Below are positions 20,604-31,044 of a stretch of 64,000 nucleotides of DNA, in pieces. The stretch is taken from positions 1-64,000 of the forward strand of contig WNNJ02002122.1 in assembly GCA_012934845.2 (NCBI GenBank), read 5' to 3'. Position numbers and translations under genes: made by a program. The stretch comes from Pomphorhynchus laevis. Its lineage: Eukaryota; Acanthocephala; Palaeacanthocephala; Echinorhynchida; Pomphorhynchidae. The notes under the pieces are model-generated. The model had not been told where the DNA came from. It saw nothing but the letters and a program-made list of their open reading frames with translations, and searched no databases. Positions within the stretch are counted from its first letter, which is position 1. Each line of letters begins with the position of its first letter.

Positions 20604-20693
20604 AATCTAAATCATGTTTCGAGGAGGTGTGTCGGAGGAGGCATTTGAATGAAATAAAGGAGGGAGCGCGGCGGACGTCGAATGGGATCCCTT
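20604..20693 (-). pseudogene. CR1 C-terminal scrap
   Basis: GAGGAGGCATTTGAATGAAA and GGAGCGCGGCGGACGTCGAA match the end of CR1 ORF2 (DVRRAPSFI..FK..LR) as seen at 49300-49375. Neither the hairpin nor the 3' UTR is present. Confidence 0.7.
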
Positions 20694-21180
20694 ATTTAAT
20701 AAGCTAATAAGTTAATTTATAAGTTAATCCCTTATTTACTTTGGAAAATTGTAGCACATAAAAAATTGTAGAAGTGTGTATCAAAACTGTGCGCAACGGG
20801 TATTCAAGCCAGACGGGCTTTGAATTTTAGCGGACGTTCTTAGATGTTGTTGTATTTAACCACTTTGCTAAATCTTATTATTTTTGCCACACGATGATTA
20901 TCTCGAAAATACAAAACACAACAACTATGAATAAAGGATACATGTAGTTAAACGTGGTAAGTTCGCACTTATGATATTTTGTAAGACTTGTAGAGTTGAA
21001 CATTGTGCTCTTTTCATCATCAACGATCGGCCATATGCAATGTCTAAATACGAATTGCCGTACGCTGATTTTCTAATCTTCATCAAAAATAAATAATAAA
21101 GATTTTCTTAAATACAACCAATGTTAGTGTTATGCAACAACTAAAAAACATGTATCAAAAATACAAGAAGGAAAAGTTAT
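20694..21180. other. Spacer, no gene seen
   Basis: Mixed sequence without a recognisable frame or repeat. Confidence 0.4.
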
Positions 21181-21184
21181 TTAA

Positions 21185-23680
21185 CCAGTCGAGAATAAAA
21201 GTCTTCTTCAATCTTTAAGGCCTCAGGTCCAGCGGGATCTGAGCCCCCAGCCAATCCAACACGCCGCTTTTCGACTGAACCACCCGGGGTCTTTCACCCC
21301 CCCCCGAAGAATCCAATCGAGGCGGACAATGCTCGGTAATCGCGAGATTAGGAGCTTAAGAAACCTTAGTCTTTGTTCTGGGGGACGTCCTCTTGAAAAA
21401 AGACCAATCCCGAGATAGCCCAAGTACCCCAGAGGCGCACTTGGGTTTTCTCTTTCAATGACAGATGTTGGACCCGTTTCAGGGCCCATCTAGCTTTCTT
21501 CAGGATACGTTTAAGTCTATCCAGATCAGCTTTCGCTATCCAGTTCACCGAAATGGTGAACCCCAGGTATTTTACTCGACTTGTGAATACAGGGAGGGGT
21601 TGATTAGTCAAATGAAGGAGAGCGCAGAGAGTGCTAATCTTTTAAGTTTTTGCTTTGTCGCAGGGGCGCCATGAAAGACAACCACATGCGATTTGGAGGA
21701 GTTTAGAACAAGGTTGGAAATGGGCAGCTGATCTTTTAATCTTGTAAAGAAACGGCTGATGTCAGAGACTACATCTTTGCACCTGCGACCAGAGAGCAGG
21801 GCTGTGGTATCATCAGCGTATACCACAAGATGTTTATCGCGTTTGAATTTTTTGTAGAGTTCAATGGAGACAGCAAGATACAAGATAGGAGAGAGTGGGG
21901 AGCCTTGAGGCACTCCTGTAATAGGGTAGAACTGACGTGAATCAGGGTAGTCTTCATAGAAGAATCGCTTGGTGTATAGCAATATTTCCACCCTGTTAAC
22001 AACTCTCGCAGGCAAGCCGAGGGACCTGAGAGAAGTGATAACAAAAGGGATGGAAATGCGGTCAAAAGTAGCCGAAAAGTCAAGAAAGACAGCCACTGCA
22101 AGCTGATGACTGTTATCTTGACAAAACTGCTCCACTTCACCTATTGCTGAATGGACCGAGCGATATTTTACGTACCCATGAAAACCGGGTGGGATTAAAT
22201 TTCACCTACTTAGATGATCACGGATTTTACGCGCAAGCGCTTTTTCGTAAATGGAGATGAGGAAGTTTTAAATCGAAATGGGTCGCAGATCTTTAGGACA
22301 TGAAATCGACTTCTTTTTAGGTAAAAAAACACGACGGCTGATGTTTATTCCAGCAATGTCGGACGGGGAGGCTAATAGCATTGTTATGGTGACCTCCTTT
22401 CTCTGACTGTCTGTCAAAAGCTGGCAAACACGAGTGAAGAGTGGCGCATGGGTTCTGGAGGTGCTCTGGAGTGGTCCCCGTGAGTTAAGGATATCTGTAA
22501 CAGACAAATCCCTACTCCTGAAGTCACACCAAGGCGGGATTGGTTGGGGTGATAGGGTGGCTCCATAATTGTGTAGGGATAGTGACTCCTCCAAAACTTT
22601 ATCAAGGCCTATTCTACTTATCCAGCCTAATGCTCTATCCTTCCAACAGACAAACTTCTCCTTCTTGAATATCTTCCAGAAGGAATACTGAGAAGGGCTC
22701 AGGCGAGAAATGCTTGCCTTATCTCTGCTCAGCTGAAACCTATACTTAGTGATCCAGTATTCATTCGAGAGTGCTTGTCTGGCGGAAACAGAGAGATTAT
22801 GAAGGTTTAGTATTTTAGATAAGACCTTGAGTTTTGTTGGAGTGGGATTGTATATACGAATTTTATAGGTAGTCGATAGTATCGCGGTAGCTTGCGAATA
22901 GAGGTAGGTATTAAATTCGGTCAAATTCTCTTTCCCAATTCGGGGGAAGAGTTGGATAGCTGCCTGAAAGAAGGCCACCCTGACGGGATCAAAGTGGAAC
23001 CTTCGCCTCAGCAACGTATCTTCCTCTAACCTCTAACGAATTAGGTCATGAGAGGTGGTCTGTTTTTGGCGCTACTGCTCAGTACAGATTGGTTTCAACA
23101 ACCACATCTTATGAAGCAGTAATATGTCGAGGAGTGAATTAGTTGTTGAGCAATGAAAGGTGTGTGATGGTGGTTTGTGAATAAGATAGTCGTTCCTGGC
23201 TCTGCGGTTTGCTGCATTAATCCAACGACCAGTTCTGTCGTTGAAGTCACCAAGTAACATGTCATAGCCACTACCTAATATACTATCCAAAAGGTCACGG
23301 TTCTTGTGAATTTCTCCTGGTCGTATATAAATATTGGCTATACTGATGCATTTACCGTTCTTACACAGTGATATAGCTAAACAAGATAGGGCTGGACAAG
23401 AATAGTTAAGAAGGAGGGAAGATCTTAGGGAGCATTTGACTAAGGTTAAAAGACCTTGAGATCAAGAGGAGTGAGGATGGGTTATATACGTAGTGAAGTG
23501 GGTGTATATATGCTGAGGGATAAATCGAGTAATGTCCTGAGGGATACGGATAGACCGCGTCTCCTGAATGACTATACCATCTGCATCTCTACCAGATAAA
23601 AGGCTAAGGGCAGAAATACCTCCCGAATTCCACTGAAGAATATTCAGTGAAAAGGGTTCTTGATTACTTTGCATTGTGGA
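21185..23680 (-). pseudogene. LINE ORF2 (APE endonuclease + RT), I/R1-like group
   Basis: Reading leftward: endonuclease start SLNILQWNSGGISALSLL and IVIQETRSIRIP (~23660), MLLGDFNDRTGRW (~23250), then a linker with SRDKASISRLSPSQYSFW and VCWKDRALGW. RT follows: PKDLRPISI, LARKIRDHL, PPGFHGYVKYRSVHSAIGEV, VAVFLDFSATFDRISIPFV, TGVPQGSPLSPILYLAVSI and the catalytic HLVVYADDTTALLSGRRC (~21830). The thumb (VKYLGFTISVNW) and C-terminus run to ~21190. Breaks: a stop in the RT near 22195 (HLSR*NLIPPG) and at least four frame changes. ORF1 lies directly upstream. The zinc-knuckle ORF1 fits Jockey/I/R1-type LINEs; a single clade cannot be chosen. Confidence 0.75.
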
Positions 23681-23704
23681 AGTTTAGCTGGAAGGGGATT
23701 GCCA

Positions 23705-24940
23705 CACCCTAGACAGAGCTAGGGGTGGAAGGATTGCCCCCTCCACCACTAGCGCCATCGAGAGTGGGTACTTGCCCCCGGGCATTATCATCATTTCCCT
23801 TTGATGCCCTTATATTACAGCTCTTCAGCATTTTGTCGATCTTTATGGTGGGAACAGCATGGACCGAAGCCGCTCGTTTCTTGGATTCCGGAAGAGCCGG
23901 AACAGAAGCTGCCGGAAGGGAAAACATGACTGACAGTTGGTGGGCGATCAGTTTCTCCATATCCTTTAGTGTAGACTGTCTTTGTGAATGCAGCAAACGT
24001 ATGATGTCGTTATCTGACATTCCTGGTGCCGCGTTTGCCGCACTGGATGTAGGCACTCTTGTAGGCACTCTTGTAGGCGTGCAGTGTTTGCTATAGTAAT
24101 CCTTGAATGATTGGCATTTCCTAGCCTAGGCCGGATGTGCACCTCCACAGTTAGAACATTTGGGAGGAGAGTTGCACTTGCCGCCGTCCTGTTGGCAGTC
24201 AGCTCTACCACAAAAACCGCAATTTCTGACAGACGAACAGCTTGACTCCCAATGTCCCCATCTGTGGCAATTGTTGAAATGGGGGTATGTCTTGTCGTCC
24301 ATACTCATGATCTCGAACGATAAATTATGCCCATGAATGGATTGAAAGCTGAGTTGGCCAGAATTGAAGCGGTGTCGAGAGATGCCGAGACAAATGCGAA
24401 GGGGAGAGGAGTTCCGTTTCTCCTGATCGCTGTACGAAGATTGTAAACTTTGAACAACAATTTCAACTCTTGAATATCATCTGTTTCTAACAAGGATGGA
24501 ATATTAGAAACTTTGAAAGAGGCCATGATAGGAAGACTTTTCAAATAAGCCAAATTCAAAAGATTTTTCTGAAAAAACGTTTCATACTCCTCTGCTAAAC
24601 CAGGAGTTGCGAAGGAGATTTTGATTTCGGATTCGTAATACCGTATAGAGTTGAATAACACACGGTTTTTGTAAAATATTGTAAATTCACGCAAAAACAC
24701 GTAAAACAAATTTTGTCGTTCAATGGGTTTTATTAATTTTATAATCATTAGATTTTTTGCCTTGGGAATAGGGGGACGTTCCCCTATCCCTTCGTTGGTG
24801 TTTGATAATAAATCACTAACCTTGAACGCTGCATTCGAAGAACAAACCTGTATATTGTCCAAGTTGAGATTTTTTTCCATTCCCTTTTGAGCATTATTGA
24901 GAGAGCTCTGATGCTTTGACACTTTTACACTGTTGTACAT
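23705..24940 (-). pseudogene. LINE ORF1 with zinc knuckles
   Basis: The nucleic-acid-binding ORF1 partner of the ORF2 at 21185-23680. A 211-codon N-terminal frame (24940-24305) has LMIIKLIKPIERQ and an RNA-binding-like SLPIMASFKVSNIPSLLE. The zinc-knuckle region follows after a frame change: NNCHRWGHWESSC (first Cys of the knuckle lost), CGFCGRADCQQDGGKC and PPKCSNCGGAHPA, with a stop between HPA and ARKCQSF. A 15-bp repeat doubles PTRV (~24050-24078). The C-terminal tail is basic and rich in Ser, Ala and Pro. Such knuckle triplets are typical of Jockey/I-type LINE ORF1 proteins, which coat the element RNA. Confidence 0.75.
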
Positions 24941-24949
24941 TTTTTCAAT

Positions 24950-26040
24950 GTCTGCGTTATTTCAAGAATGATATGATTCCTTCAATATGAGTGTATTTAC
25001 CAAATTTGAGAAGATTTACCAAGAGATGCATTTGTAAATAAGCAGTCTGTTGTAAATGACTATTACTATTAAATAATTTCGTTATACTAAAAATCCACAA
25101 TAAAGACAAATAATTTTCTAAAGACCGTATTTCCTAATTTTAAATTTATTTAAATCAATAAACGTGACGATGCAGCTTACTCTAAAATCGTAAATATTAC
25201 CTTCATCGATTTAAGCCGTGCGCTTTATCGAGTTCATCTTACTAATCTTTTTGAAATACTCTCTAATCGTCATGTAGATTATTATATCCAGAGTTAAATC
25301 AATAAATTTCCCCATTGTCATTGTAAGTTTCTAATAATTGTAAATAAATTTCCTACTGATTGAAACTTTGTACAAAGTTTGTCTTATTGAAATATCTTTT
25401 GACTTGAATTGATATATTTTTATTTGAATTAATCAAGATCATTACTGGTAAACGGACAAAACAGCTTTTGATTAACGCTATTTCTACAAAATTAAAAGTT
25501 AATTGCTAAGTTAATTAAAAACATTATGCATTTGATGTATTTATTAATAATTGTGGATTAATGAAAATACAATAATATTAATGTAAATACATTAATATAT
25601 TTTGTATTTGATAATAATATAAGTGCATATCTGTGCATATTTTAATAAGATATTTGCTACATAATATAAAAAGTTAATTGAAGTAATGCTTATTAAGGAT
25701 CTCTTATTTGCAAAATTATGAAACACAGCATATTGAATTTAATAATTATATTAAATTTGATACATATTGATGTATTATATAATAACTAAAACAATTACCA
25801 CGGATATATCAGTAATCTAATAATGTTGCACAAATGTTTAACGTATGCTTATGCATTGCTACAAGTCTTACCACAAAGTTAAAGATAACGTTAGTTTGAT
25901 AGCATAAATGCATAAAATGTATTGTAACACAACGCTGAAGTTATATAGTCTAACAATATCACACCACGCAGTAAAGTTATTTTCAAACAATTAATCTGAA
26001 AAGTTGACTTACAAAGAATCATTAATCGTTGACTAATTCA
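24950..26040. other. AT-rich spacer, no gene seen
   Basis: About 1.1 kb of very AT-rich sequence with no conserved frame and no clear repeat boundaries. Confidence 0.5.
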
Positions 26041-26235
26041 ATAGATCAGCTAACAGTGCCTACGTATTTTCTACTTAATAAAAAAAATAAATAAAATAAA
26101 TAAAATTATAAAAATTTAAAAGTTGTCATCAAGAGGAACTACTATGTTATCAGGTTTCATCCTATATTCCTCAACCCAACATATCAGCGAGTCAAATACA
26201 TGCTAATGGTGTATTTATTCTGATCAAATTTGTAT
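26041..26235. repeat. Dispersed repeat R-A, copy 2
   Basis: GATCAGCTAACAGTGCCTAC at its start and the block around 26125-26215 (CAAATACATGCTAAT at the end) match 60961-61275. It includes the hairpin GAGGAA (26133-26138) / TTCCTC (26167-26172) enclosing a smaller CTACTA-TGT-TATCAG stem. Confidence 0.7.
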
Positions 26236-26297
26236 TTTAATGATTTTATAATTTTATATTTGTTGTATAGTTATTATGGGAACAAAGAAGCAGAAAT

Positions 26298-26352
26298 TAT
26301 CCCTTATTTGATAAAAAAAATTCTATATTCCGATAGCTCCTGCTATCATCAG
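26298..26352 (-). repeat. Inverted partner of 30900-30952, hammerhead-like stem
   Basis: On the minus strand: CTGATGATAGCAGGAGCTAT then CGGAATATAGAA. It matches 30912-30952 (plus strand) with few changes, so the pair brackets the LINE at 26.5-30.6 kb in inverted orientation. Confidence 0.75.
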
Positions 26353-26357
26353 AATTA

Positions 26358-26512
26358 AAAAAGCGTTTCACTGAAAAAAAAGTGTTTCATTTTTTTCATC
26401 TTTCAAAAAATGTTTCATTTTTTTCATTTTTCAAGAAAATGCTTTATTTTTTATTTTTAAAAAAAATGTTTCATTTGTTTTATTTAAAAAAATGCTTCAT
26501 TTTTTGTAATCC
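26358..26512. repeat. Imperfect tandem repeat, ~28-bp unit
   Basis: Four to five units built on AAAAAATGTTTCATTTTTTT. Low complexity; the open frame across it is meaningless. Confidence 0.7.
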
Positions 26513-26623
26513 TGATGATTATTATTATAACATACAAGACAAAGCCTATATGGCTGTTCAGTCTGCTCACGAAAAAATAAAATAAAAATTAAACAAAATG
26601 TAGAATTGATAGAGTTAAGAAAA

Positions 26624-29530
26624 TCAGGGATACGATAGCTTCTCCATATTATCGATCTGTTCCAGACATATTCGCAATCGCTTCTTAAATAAAGTCAGCG
26701 TTGTGGAGGCAACAACGTATTCAGGAAGACTATTCCACACGTTAACTACACGTCTTGACAATCTTGTGACAGGCGATAGTTTCCCAGTATGCTGTTTAAA
26801 AATTGTCATCGAATGATGTCGCCTGGATCTATTATTACGACACACCATAATATTTCGAGGATATCCATCAAATTTGTGCAATAATTTCCACGTTGCAACC
26901 AAGTCGATAAACATTAACCTCACCTTCATGTCAAATATGCCAATCACTTTAAGTCTCTCACGATAAGGTAAATACTTACAGTCTGGACATAAACCGGTAA
27001 TACGGCGAAGAACTCCATCGACAGCATTCAGTTCAGTCCGTGTACATGGGAAGCAAGATGGAGAGCAATACTCAAGTATTGGTCTCAATAACGAGTTAAA
27101 CAGCACCCTGAACGACGATGGATTTATTTTCAGAAAGCAATTTTTGATAGTGTGCATCATTTTTCTAGCTTTGCCTAATTGAATGTTGTAATGATGTCGT
27201 GTCTTTAAAGATGAATCGATCAAAATACCAAGATCACGATGAGTCGAAACTATCTCAAGTTCTTTTACACCAATGAAGTAGGTATGACATCCTTTGCGTC
27301 CACGACCCAATCTCATATTCTTACACTTTTCCAGGTTTAATGATACTCCTGTAGTAAGACTCCATTCATACACTAAATCCAGGTCACGCTGCAATGACAA
27401 ACATTCTCGTTCAGTCGAGATCACATTCCATAACTTCAAATCGTCAGCATAGGCTAAGTGTGGTACATTAAGCGATCTCAACAACTCGTTGATAAAAATG
27501 CAAAATAATAATGGCCCGAGAACCGTTCCTTGAGGTACACCACGTATAACACTGCGTTTAGATGAAAAAGCATTACCTACTCTTACACAAAATTGTCGAC
27601 CACTCAAGAAGTTCTCAATCCAACGAGTCAGATAGTAATCTACACCAATAGATTCGAGAATACTTATTAATTCAGCATGTGGAACGCGATCAAATGCCTT
27701 GGAGAAATCCAAATAGACGACATCGACAACCAATCCACATGAAATTGCGTCAGCCCATTGTTCACGAGCACATAAAGTATTCGTTAGACATGAGCGGCCA
27801 TGCCGAAAACCGTGTTGAGAGTCGCTCAAATAGTTTATTGAACCCAATACATTTATTAATCTTTTGTGAACAATTCTCTCAAGTACCTTACTTACAGTAG
27901 ATGTTAAACTTATGGGCCTAAAATCACTAACATCGCAAGCATTTTTCGTTTTCGGAAGTGGTACCACAATCGCCGATTTCCAATCATTTGGAATTATCGA
28001 CGTATTGAGAGAAACGTTGAATAATTTGGAAAGCGGATATGACAGGATACATTTCAAGAGCTTAAGGATATAAGTGGGGATATCGTCAGGACCAGCTGAC
28101 ACGCATTTAGCTAACCTTGATAGCTCTATCTCAATTTCCTCCATCGTGATAATTATATATGGACTCTGACAGATTGATGAACCATTACAAATATTGACTT
28201 TATAAGCATCATCCCTACTTAACGATAGTGCAAACACATCATCGAACGCCTCAGAAATTTTCATATGGTCTTCAACTAATTCGTTTCCGATATGAATGCG
28301 TCGGACACTAGAATTAGATACTCTTGATCGACAAACATAATTCCAAAATCGCTTGGGTGTGTGTCCTAAAGACATAGCAACATCATTCTCGTACAAGTAT
28401 CTCTTTTTTGATTTTAAGCGATTGCATTTATTGCGTATTAGTTTGTACTCACTATATAAAGCATCACTCTTACTACAGAGACTCCACGCCTTATTTCTCA
28501 ACCTTATACAACGCTTTAGTTCGCTATCAAACCACGGAGGTTTATCAGACCTCTTACGCTTGGAAAATACACGCATGGGAGCAAATTCGTCTAGGACTTG
28601 AATTACCCCACTTTTGATAGACTGCCACATGCTCTCCACATCACCATCATTACTTTCAAAAGAAATCCTTTTAGCATATTCAATTATCTCATTATCTGGG
28701 ATAACTTTCCGTACTCGCTTCTCAACAATCTCTACACTGTCTGATCCGGTCGAATTAGTAGGAATCAGAAACTTGACCACCACATGATCGCTTGAACTAA
28801 TTGGAGGTTCTTTGTCAATTGAAGAAATATCATATTCAAGTCTAGTAAACAGCAGGTCAATCTTCGAGGATGATTCTGCGGAGAAACGAGTATCAAAATG
28901 AACATGTTGAATAAGCAACATTTCATCATACAATAAATTACATAACGACATAGTATATTTATCATAAGTTGCAATACTGGAGAGGGCGGAATTGTATGAA
29001 TGCATGTTAAAATCACCAAAGATAAAAAATTTATGGCACTTGGGTATATTCTTAAGGAAATCAATAAGAGCGAATGATATTGCGCCCGGAGCACGATATA
29101 CTATACATAAAGTAATAATAGCACTCCCAGATTGCGTAATACTCAACTGTAGAGCCTCGGCAGAGCATGAATCATCAATGAATTTTACGGCTGAACTAAC
29201 AATCAAACTCACATGCACATAGAAGGCAACTCCACCACCGCGTCCATGGGCTCGATCAGATCTATAAAGAGCGAATTCAGGTATGTGAACCATATCATCA
29301 GATATGTCAGGATGAAACCAACTTTCACAAACTCCAAAGACATTGACATCATGACAACGTATCCAATACCTAATCTCATCCAACTTATTAACTGCGCTAC
29401 GTGCATTTGTAAATGCAATTTTCATGGAAGACGAAACATCTCGACATGGACTAGCTGTTGCTAGTACGGTAATCAAAGATCCACACATGCTAGAGGATAC
29501 CGATCTATCTACAGTTCTAATGGTTTCCAA
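26624..29530 (-). CDS. CR1/Jockey-group LINE ORF2: APE endonuclease-reverse transcriptase, 968 codons, uninterrupted
   Basis: One open frame covers the whole family length. Endonuclease (residues ~35-270): IAFTNARSAVNKLDEIRYW, VFGVCESWFHPD (catalytic E), GRGGGVAFYVHV, FFIFGDFNMHSYNS (D/N), SSDHVVVKFLIP (D, H). Linker: KPPWFDSELKRCIRLRNKAW. RT (~480-760): CVSAGPDDIPTYILKLL, SDFRPISLTSTVSKVLERIV, SQHGFRHGRSCLTNTL, VVDVVYLDFSKAFDRVPHAE, IRGVPQGTVLGPLLFCIFIN and the catalytic HLAYADDLKLWN. The C-terminal region ends FKKRLRICLEQIDNMEKLS. It nicks DNA and primes reverse transcription of its RNA at the nick. The ATG overlaps the end of ORF1 by 22 nt. No stop or frameshift seen, unlike every other LINE here, so this is the youngest or best kept. 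The 3' UTR runs to ~26520 and ends in ATT repeats. Confidence 0.9.
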   Translation of the reverse strand: METIRTVDRSVSSSMCGSLITVLATASPCRDVSSSMKIAFTNARSAVNKLDEIRYWIRCHDVNVFGVCESWFHPDISDDMVHIPEFALYRSDRAHGRGGGVAFYVHVSLIVSSAVKFIDDSCSAEALQLSITQSGSAIITLCIVYRAPGAISFALIDFLKNIPKCHKFFIFGDFNMHSYNSALSSIATYDKYTMSLCNLLYDEMLLIQHVHFDTRFSAESSSKIDLLFTRLEYDISSIDKEPPISSSDHVVVKFLIPTNSTGSDSVEIVEKRVRKVIPDNEIIEYAKRISFESNDGDVESMWQSIKSGVIQVLDEFAPMRVFSKRKRSDKPPWFDSELKRCIRLRNKAWSLCSKSDALYSEYKLIRNKCNRLKSKKRYLYENDVAMSLGHTPKRFWNYVCRSRVSNSSVRRIHIGNELVEDHMKISEAFDDVFALSLSRDDAYKVNICNGSSICQSPYIIITMEEIEIELSRLAKCVSAGPDDIPTYILKLLKCILSYPLSKLFNVSLNTSIIPNDWKSAIVVPLPKTKNACDVSDFRPISLTSTVSKVLERIVHKRLINVLGSINYLSDSQHGFRHGRSCLTNTLCAREQWADAISCGLVVDVVYLDFSKAFDRVPHAELISILESIGVDYYLTRWIENFLSGRQFCVRVGNAFSSKRSVIRGVPQGTVLGPLLFCIFINELLRSLNVPHLAYADDLKLWNVISTERECLSLQRDLDLVYEWSLTTGVSLNLEKCKNMRLGRGRKGCHTYFIGVKELEIVSTHRDLGILIDSSLKTRHHYNIQLGKARKMMHTIKNCFLKINPSSFRVLFNSLLRPILEYCSPSCFPCTRTELNAVDGVLRRITGLCPDCKYLPYRERLKVIGIFDMKVRLMFIDLVATWKLLHKFDGYPRNIMVCRNNRSRRHHSMTIFKQHTGKLSPVTRLSRRVVNVWNSLPEYVVASTTLTLFKKRLRICLEQIDNMEKLSYP

Positions 29531-30603
29531 CGGACAAATGGCTTTCGACGAACAACTCGAAAATTTCTAATGCATAGATCTTTCTCGCCTAATAGTAAAC
29601 GCTTGTGAAGCTCGTTCCTCGCATTTTTCAGTTTTGAACGATTGTCAAAAGATAGATCTCTCAAAATACGTATTGAGTTTTTTTCGAGACGATGAGCCCG
29701 ACTAAATATATAATTTGCATGAGTTGACGAATCTACCACAACCTTTAACAATCGCGGTATGTTTGATCTGTTTGTTCGCCTTCCCAGCCGGAACAAACTT
29801 CTAACCACAATCTCCTTAGCTATATCTTTATCGTTAGCATGGAATATTTTATTCAGAACTCATCTTATCGCACTAACATCATCGTTTACTCGCTCCTGTG
29901 ACACAGAAGAATTTGATTCAGATAGATTGGCGAAAAGAATGCACCTGTCCCTTGAAGCGCTTCGATTTTTCTTATACACTCTGTGAGAACTTTTGAACTT
30001 AGAAGACACAGAACTGGGTAACTCGTCCTGTGAAAGATTATCAGTAGGTTCATTGAGCTTAAGTGAATTCTCATGTACACGCACTAAGCTTGCCGTGATG
30101 CTGTTTTCAATCAACCGTTCTTCCAATGCCGATTTTGTTTTTCGCAATATACGAACGTTGTTTCTAGGACTTACCGTTCTATCACAGGTTACATTTGAAG
30201 ATGCGATACCAGATTCAAGATCAACGGGTAAGTTAGTTATTTCCTTGAAATGCTGCGATTCGTGAACGGAATCATCCACATCAAATTAACATACTTCCAT
30301 AGTGTGTTCATCACCGTGAACACCAACATGTGATATATTTGCCTGTCCACTAACGCATCCCATTTGCATGAACCTAGACGCACAGCAAAATCCACATATA
30401 TATTTCTTGATAGTGTAGCTGTTACGCAACGAAGTTAACAGAGAAACTGTCGTCCAAACACTGCAGCCGGGAACATCACAAGCCACCTGCAGACTACCGT
30501 ATTCCTCTTCGCTACCAGTGATATGTGATGCATCATGTTTGCTATCAGCCTTAGTCCGCCCATTCCTATAAGTATCGTTTTTATTTTGACCTTTTTTTAC
30601 CAT
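29509..30603 (-). pseudogene. LINE ORF1: PHD-like zinc finger and RRM-like domain
   Basis: ATG 30603 gives MVKKGQNKNDTYRNGR, then a PHD-like finger (VACDVPGCSVWTTVS, KYICGFCCAS). One in-frame TAA at about 30285 separates it from the middle part, which includes SASRDRCILFANLSES (RNP2-like strand). After a frame change near 29830 the RRM-like part goes on: SLFRLGRRTNRS, PRLLKVVVDSSTHANYIFS, then a basic C-terminus with CIRNFRVVRRKP and VRWKPLEL. The CR1 ORF1 at 34-35.3 kb has the same order (finger, SRDRC..., LLKIVF.HSSHA, RWRP), so the two families share ORF1 ancestry. It would bind the element RNA. Two breaks, so ORF1 of this copy is not functional as read. Confidence 0.75.
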
Positions 30604-30898
30604 TTGTGAAGAAAAATCACAAATATGATATGCGCACTAGTCAGAGCCCTTGTATCTCGGGATGACTGCTGGAAAGTCGATTGTGTGTTTAAGATTTGTA
30701 AGTAGTTCTTTTAGTAAGTAATTCTTTTCAATTTTGTAGATTCGCTGTATAGAGCTTACCAACTGTGTTGTAAGTAACTTTAATTGTGTGTATTGATTGT
30801 AAGTAATGTATGTTATTTTATTGTATGTTTATATCAAGTATAAAAAGTAAAACGAAAACGACATGGCAAGTAGTTGTATGTTATTTTATCTCAAACTT
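30604..30898 (-). promoter_or_regulatory. 5' flank of the 968-codon LINE
   Basis: No ORF. At 30636-30668 it has CTAGTCAGAGCCCTTG and TATCTCGGGATGACT, closely matching 37701-37733 upstream of an R2-type LINE (CTAGTAAGAGCCCTTA, TATCCCGGGACGACT). May be a shared promoter or shared target sequence. Confidence 0.4.
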
Positions 30899-30899
30899 T

Positions 30900-30952
30900 T
30901 TTTAAGCTGATGATAGCATGAGCTATCGAAATATAGAATTTTTATCAAATTG
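30900..30952 (+). repeat. Hammerhead-like stem repeat (inverted partner of 26298-26352)
   Basis: CTGATGATAGCATGAGCTAT followed by CGAAATATAG. The stem GATAGC-ATGA-GCTATC is perfect. CTGATGA and CGAAA recall a hammerhead core, but two extra bases lie between stem and GAAA if the full CTGATGA box is kept free. Confidence 0.55.
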
Positions 30953-31044
30953 AAGCATCTAGGGGCAACGCACCATATCTGGCTATCACTGCATCACGAA
31001 ACTCAGCATTACTTAGCCTTGTTTTTGTGTCATGTGTAGGTATT

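Noticed and set aside
24126-24308. Host zinc-knuckle (CNBP-like) protein
   Set aside because: It sits in line with a LINE ORF2 on the same strand, with LINE-type knuckles and a broken frame.
26382-26585. 67-codon Phe/His-rich frame
   Set aside because: Translation of a low-complexity tandem repeat.
30912-30952. Functional hammerhead ribozyme
   Set aside because: If CTGATGA is kept unpaired, two extra bases fall between stem II and GAAA; if they pair, the conserved GA is sequestered. Kept only as hammerhead-like.
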